Of a stretch of 17,987 bases of DNA, positions 14,694 through 17,987 are shown one piece after another (positions within the stretch are counted from its first letter, which is position 1; each line of letters opens with the position of its first letter). The notes beneath the pieces are model-generated. The model made no database searches. It had not been told where the DNA came from and saw nothing but the letters and a program-made list of their open reading frames with translations. Location of the stretch: NCBI GenBank assembly GCA_028697875.1, contig JAQVEQ010000038.1, positions 1 through 17,987 of the forward strand, given 5' to 3'. The position numbers and the translations under genes were made by a program. The DNA is from Novosphingobium sp. (GTDB taxonomy: Bacteria; Pseudomonadota; Alphaproteobacteria; Sphingomonadales; Sphingomonadaceae).

Positions 14694-16514
14694 ATGGGGG
14701 ATGGGATATTGCGTTCAAGGCTGTCCTTTGGGGGACCTTTGCTCGCCGGCGCTTTGTGGCTGGCGGCTGCGCTGCCCGCGTTCCTTGCCTATCGCTATAT
14801 GGACGTAAGTTTTCCTGTCTGGCTGCCCAGCGGGATAGCGGTGGCGGCCTTGATGCTGGAACCGCTGCGCAGATGGCCGGCCATCGTGGCACTGATCGCT
14901 GGCGGCAGCCTGTTACTCAACCTGATGCTCGGGTTGCCTCCAGTGCTTCTTGGGTCTCATTTTGTTGCCAATGTCCTGCAGCCGGCCCTGACCGCGCTGC
15001 TGCTGCGGCGGCTGGTTCGCGGCGCACTGGTCGATACCATGTCGCTTCGGGACCTGATCGGCTTGACCGGTGCCGCGCTGGCAGGCGCGCTGCCGACTGT
15101 GCTGCCTCTGATTTTCGTGCTCGGAAATCCGTTTCCCTATGCCGTCGAATATTACCTGATGACAGTGCTCGGGACGATCATCGTCACCCCTCTGGCCCTG
15201 AACCTGCGCCACCAGATCGCGCGGCGCCGGGAAGGGCACATGTGGCGGCACATCGCGCAACACACCGCGATTGGCGCGGCGCAGCTCGGGCTGTCCTATG
15301 CCGTGATGGGATTTGCGGATTTCCCGCTGCTGTTCCTGTCTGGTGCGGTGATCGTAATCACGGTTGCGCGATTCGGCCAGATCGGCGCGTCTGAAGGGAT
15401 TTTTGCGCTCGGGCTGGCCGCCACCTTGCGTTCGGCGGGCGGGGCCTCTCCCCTTGCTTTCCTCGATCTCTCCCCCGGGGAGGCGGTCGTCTATCTCCAG
15501 TGTTTCATGCTGGCGGTGACGGCCGTCTCCCTGCCGCTGGCGGCCCTGCTCAACGACCATAACCGGCTGGCCCGGCGGCTGGCCGCTCGCAACCAGGAAT
15601 TGCAGCACGACATGACAGTGTTCGCCCTGGCGGAGACGCTGGCCAGGATCGGCCGCTGGCGGCTCGACCTGAAAACGGGAAAGGCCAGGTATTCGACCGA
15701 ACTCAAGCGGATCTTCGGCTATGCCGCAGATGCCGATGTGAGTTTCGAGCAGTTGGCGGAGGCCACGTCCGATCATGGCGAGGCTTTTCGCACGTTGCTG
15801 AAGACCAGACTGAAGAGTCGCAATCCCTGGCGCCGGGAAGTGACGATCCGCCGTCTCGATGGCCAGGAACGCACTGTCGAAACGATTGCCGTCAACGTGT
15901 TCGATGCCGATGGCCGCGCGCGAGAGAATGTAGGCGTGGTTATCGATGTGACCGAGCAACGCCAGCGCGAGGCCGCGCTGTGCGACGAGCGGGCGCGGGC
16001 CATGCGGCTGGCGGCCGAAGCCAATGTGCTGGCGCAGACCGATCCGCTGACAGGGCTTGCCAACCGCCGCCGGACATTGACCCAGCTCGAAAAATGCGTC
16101 GATGCCTCCCAAGGCGAAAACCGGCTCCTTTCGCTGGTCGTCTTCGATATCGATCACTTCAAGCGGATCAACGACGGGTTCGGCCATCAGGTCGGCGACG
16201 AAGTGCTGGTGCGGGTTGCCGAGATCACCCGCCAGCAGATGCGCGACAGCGACCTGCTTGGCCGCACGGGCGGTGAGGAGTTCGTCTGGATGCTGCCCGG
16301 AGCCGATGCGGAAGTGGCCTGCGCCGCAGCGGAACGGCTGCGCCAGGCGATCGAGCGGGACAGCGCGAAGGATGACCTGCCCGGCGTTACGGTCAGCGTC
16401 GGCCATGCGACCGTTCGCATCAACGACAATGCCGACACCCTTTTGGGACGCGCCGATACCGCCCTTTACGAGGCCAAGCGGCATGGCCGCAATTGCGTGA
16501 CCATGGCGGCATAA
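14694..16514 (+). CDS. MASE1-PAS-GGDEF diguanylate cyclase
   Basis: This is a 606-aa membrane sensor predicted to make cyclic di-GMP. Residues about 12-290 form a multi-helix MASE1-like sensory domain (opening with PAFLAYRYMDVSFPVWLPSGIAVAAL in pieces typical of the family). A PAS fold spans about 310-422 (IGRWRLDLKTGKARYS through NVGVVIDVTEQ). The GGDEF domain spans 447-606: DPLTGLANRR, FDIDHFKRINDGFGHQVGD, and the active-site loop GGEEF at 526-530. The inhibitory I-site R517-x2-D520 lies five residues before GGEEF, so product inhibition is expected. The input signal is unknown. The start is uncertain. The ATG at 14694 has no ribosome binding site; a TTG at 14709 has GGGGG eight bases upstream and would lose only five residues. 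It is monocistronic, without a paired EAL gene in the window. Confidence 0.92.
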   Translation: MGDGILRSRLSFGGPLLAGALWLAAALPAFLAYRYMDVSFPVWLPSGIAVAALMLEPLRRWPAIVALIAGGSLLLNLMLGLPPVLLGSHFVANVLQPALTALLLRRLVRGALVDTMSLRDLIGLTGAALAGALPTVLPLIFVLGNPFPYAVEYYLMTVLGTIIVTPLALNLRHQIARRREGHMWRHIAQHTAIGAAQLGLSYAVMGFADFPLLFLSGAVIVITVARFGQIGASEGIFALGLAATLRSAGGASPLAFLDLSPGEAVVYLQCFMLAVTAVSLPLAALLNDHNRLARRLAARNQELQHDMTVFALAETLARIGRWRLDLKTGKARYSTELKRIFGYAADADVSFEQLAEATSDHGEAFRTLLKTRLKSRNPWRREVTIRRLDGQERTVETIAVNVFDADGRARENVGVVIDVTEQRQREAALCDERARAMRLAAEANVLAQTDPLTGLANRRRTLTQLEKCVDASQGENRLLSLVVFDIDHFKRINDGFGHQVGDEVLVRVAEITRQQMRDSDLLGRTGGEEFVWMLPGADAEVACAAAERLRQAIERDSAKDDLPGVTVSVGHATVRINDNADTLLGRADTALYEAKRHGRNCVTMAA

Positions 16515-16618
16515 CGGCACGATTTTCGGAAGGTTGGCTGGGGCGGCAGGATTCATGTCGATTCAATAAAATATAATAAAAACAAGTGCATGAATCCCAT
16601 TAAATTCTAACGTGCCGT
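16514..16618. repeat. Nested inverted repeats at the boundary of the phage-like region
   Basis: The outer pair is ACGGCACG (16514-16521) with CGTGCCGT (16611-16618). The inner pair is GGATTCATG (16549-16557) with CATGAATCC (16589-16597). Between the inner arms lies a very AT-rich run (ATAAAATATAATAAAAAC). The outer left arm begins on the last base of the cyclase stop codon. It may fold as a long terminator or small RNA, or mark an old recombination or miniature-element end. Confidence 0.5.
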
Positions 16619-16647
16619 AATCCTACCCACAATTCTACCAACTTCGC

Positions 16648-17103
16648 GTGTTGGCTGTCTCACACAGTCTCATGTTGTCTCATTGCGTCAGATATGGGCG
16701 GCGCATCGTGGCGGGCAAGGGCGTGGCAGGAAATCGTCCTGCACTGCAAATGTCGAAGTCTAAGGGGACGCGTCTTTTCCTGGTGGGGGTGGATGGCATC
16801 AAGGCCAGCCTGTTGCAGCGGCTATCGCGCGGGCGATCGATCCGCTTCAGCAATACACTGACCGAAGAATGGTTCGAGCAACTGGCCAGCGAGCGCCGGA
16901 TTATTCGCTATCTTCGCGGACGGCCCATTCGCCAGTTTGTACGAATTGCCGGACGGCGTGCCGAAGCATTGGATTGCGTTGTCTATGCGACGGCGGCGCG
17001 GGAACTCGTGACGGCAAATCCCGACAGGCGCGAAGAGGAATTGGCGAGCCGGGCCACCCCAAAGCGAGCGCCCTCAGTTATTAGGTCCAAGTGGTTGGGG
17101 TAG
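16648..17103 (+). pseudogene. C-terminal remnant of phage terminase large subunit (GpA type)
   Basis: This 151-aa open frame matches only the end of GpA-family terminase large subunits, the DNA-packaging motors of lambdoid-type phages. Recognisable segments are GRRIVAGKGVAGNRP (from about residue 17), LFLVGVDGIKASLLQRL (43-59), SIRFSNTLTEEWFEQLASER (64-83), RYLRGRPIRQFVRI (86-99) and the terminal EALDCVVYATAARELV (105-120). The whole ATPase domain and most of the nuclease domain, roughly 450-500 residues, are absent, so it cannot work as a terminase. The frame opens at 16621 after a stop; the GTG at 16648 is merely the first possible start and has no good ribosome binding site. The last 30 residues are charged and unmatched. 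It is best read as a prophage relic. Family assignment is from memory of conserved blocks. Confidence 0.7.
16657..16682. repeat. Three GTCTCA direct repeats at exact 10-bp spacing
   Basis: GTCTCA occurs at 16657-16662, 16667-16672 and 16677-16682. The period is one helical turn, so all copies face the same side of the DNA. The array lies at the front of the terminase remnant, where coding identity is weakest. It could be a binding site for a multimeric regulator, or chance inside old coding sequence. Confidence 0.5.
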
Positions 17104-17189
17104 ATAGATTCTGTTGAAAAGAATGCCCCGAGATTGACTTGTCAGCCCAACCGCGCTGTTCTTTCTATGTTCTATAGAGGGGGCGAATC

Positions 17190-17369
17190 ATGGAAATTGA
17201 AATTGGTAGTGTCGTCATGCTGAAATCCGGTGGGCCTGCGATGACGGTCAAAAGCACCTTTGGCGCGACGGTGACTTGCGTTTGGCAAGACAGCGATGGG
17301 AAACTTAATGAGGCGGCGTTCGATCAGGCGTTGTTGAGGGACGGTTCGGTCAAAGTTTTGATTGGGTGA
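17190..17369 (+). CDS. YodC-like small protein (DUF2158)
   Basis: This is a 59-aa protein that matches the DUF2158/YodC family along its length: IGSVVMLKSGGPAMTV (6-20) and VTCVWQDSDGKLNEAAFDQ (28-46). The family is of unknown function, small and beta-rich, and is common in prophages and islands as well as chromosomes. The start is the ATG at 17190-17192, with GAGGGGG about seven bases upstream, a strong ribosome binding site, so the gene is probably expressed. The 17104-17189 gap contains TTGACTTGTCAG (17134-17145), with a small TGAC-TT-GTCA palindrome that might be a -35 or operator, but no convincing -10 box at the right distance. It is convergent with the exported-protein gene. Confidence 0.8.
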   Translation: MEIEIGSVVMLKSGGPAMTVKSTFGATVTCVWQDSDGKLNEAAFDQALLRDGSVKVLIG

Positions 17370-17400
17370 GGGTTGCCTAAACGAAACTGTAGATGTTTAT

Positions 17401-17423
17401 ACGTGGCGATCTCCGCGCTACGT
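17401..17423. terminator. Candidate hairpin between convergent small genes
   Basis: ACGTGGCG (17401-17408) pairs with CGCTACGT (17416-17423) with a 7-nt loop and one G-T wobble on one strand. It sits in the 71-bp gap between the DUF2158 stop and the stop of the exported protein, where a shared terminator would be expected. There is no T run. Confidence 0.4.
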
Positions 17424-17440
17424 GAACCAAACGGACAAGG

Positions 17441-17764
17441 TTAGCTTTGCACGTTTGTCACAATTTCATAGTCGCAAGTGGCCGGATCGAGGTTCGCGCC
17501 AAGCAAGCTAACATTCATTCCGCCAAAGCCATTGCGCGCTCGATAACGCATCAGAAGTCGATAGGCGCCATCGCTACCAACGAACACAATGGTTTTTATA
17601 TGCTCGAATGAGTCCGGTTCGCGGAGCGTATTCTTAAACTCGGCAACCAATCGGAGGTGCTGGCCTGTATCTGGATCAAGGCATGGCTTTGCTGGCTCGG
17701 ATTTTGCCAAACTAGGATAAGCCCCAATAAGGAGGATCGGGAGAATCTTTAGTTTGTTGCTCAT
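17441..17764 (-). CDS. Small exported protein of unknown function
   Basis: This is a 107-aa protein with a plausible Sec signal peptide (MSNKLKILPILLIGAYPSLA, cleavage probably after residue 20). The mature part has two cysteines, C29 and C97, which could form a disulfide in the periplasm. There is no lipobox cysteine. The core FKNTLREPDSFEHIKTIVF then YRLLMRYRARNGFGG resembles a pattern I know from many small exported or lipoprotein-like proteins (PDSF ... Y-R-A-x-N-x-FGG). That is a family resemblance without known function. The start is the ATG at 17762-17764; no good ribosome binding site is visible. Codon use is less GC-biased than in the housekeeping genes, consistent with acquired DNA. 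It lies in the phage-remnant region. Confidence 0.6.
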   Translation of the reverse strand: MSNKLKILPILLIGAYPSLAKSEPAKPCLDPDTGQHLRLVAEFKNTLREPDSFEHIKTIVFVGSDGAYRLLMRYRARNGFGGMNVSLLGANLDPATCDYEIVTNVQS

Positions 17765-17796
17765 GCGACAGAAAATGCCGACACGATATTAAGAAT

Positions 17797-17901
17797 TTAC
17801 AATAGTTTTCCCATCGCCGCTGCCTCGTCCAGATACTGCGCCCACCATTCGAGCATCTTGGTATCCATCCGGTGAAGGCCGCGCGCTGAGTCAGACGTCT
17901 T
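17797..17901 (-). pseudogene. Short C-terminal fragment, possibly of a P4-type integrase
   Basis: A minus-strand frame open from about 17901 to the stop at 17797-17799 encodes MDTKMLEWWAQYLDEAAAMG and three more residues after the ATG at 17866-17868. The MLEWWAQYLD string resembles the MMQWWADYLD segment near the C-terminus of P4-family tyrosine integrases. The resemblance covers only about ten residues, so the identity is tentative. There is no intact upstream domain in this frame within the window, and it overlaps the end of the next partial ORF. If it is an integrase tail, it supports an old island boundary here. Confidence 0.3.
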
Positions 17902-17987
17902 TCATGAACTGCATGCGCCGATCATCGAGGAGTTCTTCGAGGTAGTTGAGCCCGCTCCGAGTGAAGGCAGTGACGGACTCTGCGGTT
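17891..17987 (-). CDS. Unidentified ORF, C-terminal end only (cut by window edge)
   Basis: The minus strand is open from the window edge to a TGA at 17891-17893. The visible end is TAESVTAFTRSGLNYLEELL followed by DDRRMQFMKDV. It is hydrophilic and helix-prone, with no motif I recognise. It may be a real small gene continuing outside the window or another phage-derived fragment. Its last bases overlap the frame of the possible integrase tail, so a frameshifted single gene is also conceivable. Confidence 0.35.
   Translation of the reverse strand, partial: TAESVTAFTRSGLNYLEELLDDRRMQFMKDV

Noticed and set aside
14913..16556. 547-codon antisense frame over the diguanylate cyclase
   Set aside because: No domain resemblance; a shadow of a well-supported gene.
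1..17987. CRISPR arrays, tRNA or rRNA genes, complete insertion sequences, Fur-box-like operators
   Set aside because: Reading both strands I saw no repeat-spacer array, no cloverleaf candidate, no transposase and no convincing 19-bp Fur box. A covariance-model scan would be needed to exclude tRNAs fully.

Overview
This GC-rich window comes from an alphaproteobacterial chromosome, most likely order Sphingomonadales near the Erythrobacteraceae. The evidence is the gene order nfuA-tsaB-rimI-(mucR)-fur-plsC-miaB-phoH-ybeY-corC, a Ros/MucR zinc-finger regulator, a Fur protein without CxxC zinc motifs, frequent TTG and GTG starts, and a class II DAHP synthase. No lineage marker such as rRNA is present, so the genus is not claimed.

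Layout. Bases 1-295 hold the 5' end of mgtE (minus strand), divergent from a cytoplasmic cyclophilin (395-844, plus). The cyclophilin converges on a minus-strand block through a shared hairpin terminator. Read in its own direction, the block starts at about 9975: nfuA, tsaB, rimI, then mucR, fur, plsC, miaB, phoH, ybeY, corC, a LysR regulator and a GDT1-type cation transporter ending at 873. From 10088 the plus strand carries a large exported M16 metalloprotease, a class II DAHP synthase closed by a strong hairpin, and a MASE1-PAS-GGDEF diguanylate cyclase ending at 16514.

After 16514 the character changes. Local base composition becomes more AT-rich, coding is patchy, and there is the C-terminal stub of a GpA-type phage terminase, a 59-aa YodC-like (DUF2158) gene, a small exported protein of unknown function, and two broken or cut-off ORFs at the edge. 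I read this as a decayed prophage or the edge of a genomic island.

How the genes fit together. The minus-strand block is mostly housekeeping. nfuA carries Fe-S clusters, which MiaB needs. TsaB and MiaB make the neighbouring tRNA modifications t6A37 and ms2i6A37. YbeY and PhoH are RNA-processing partners. PlsC makes phosphatidic acid. Metal themes recur (MgtE, CorC, GDT1, Fur). Unusual points are a MucR gene between rimI and fur, a hairpin directly before the fur ribosome binding site, a LysR-GDT1 pair where lnt often follows corC, abutting palindromes before the cyclase gene, and nested inverted repeats at the junction with the phage-like region. I found no clear new defence or mobile system. 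The most promising unexplained stretch is 16514-17987.
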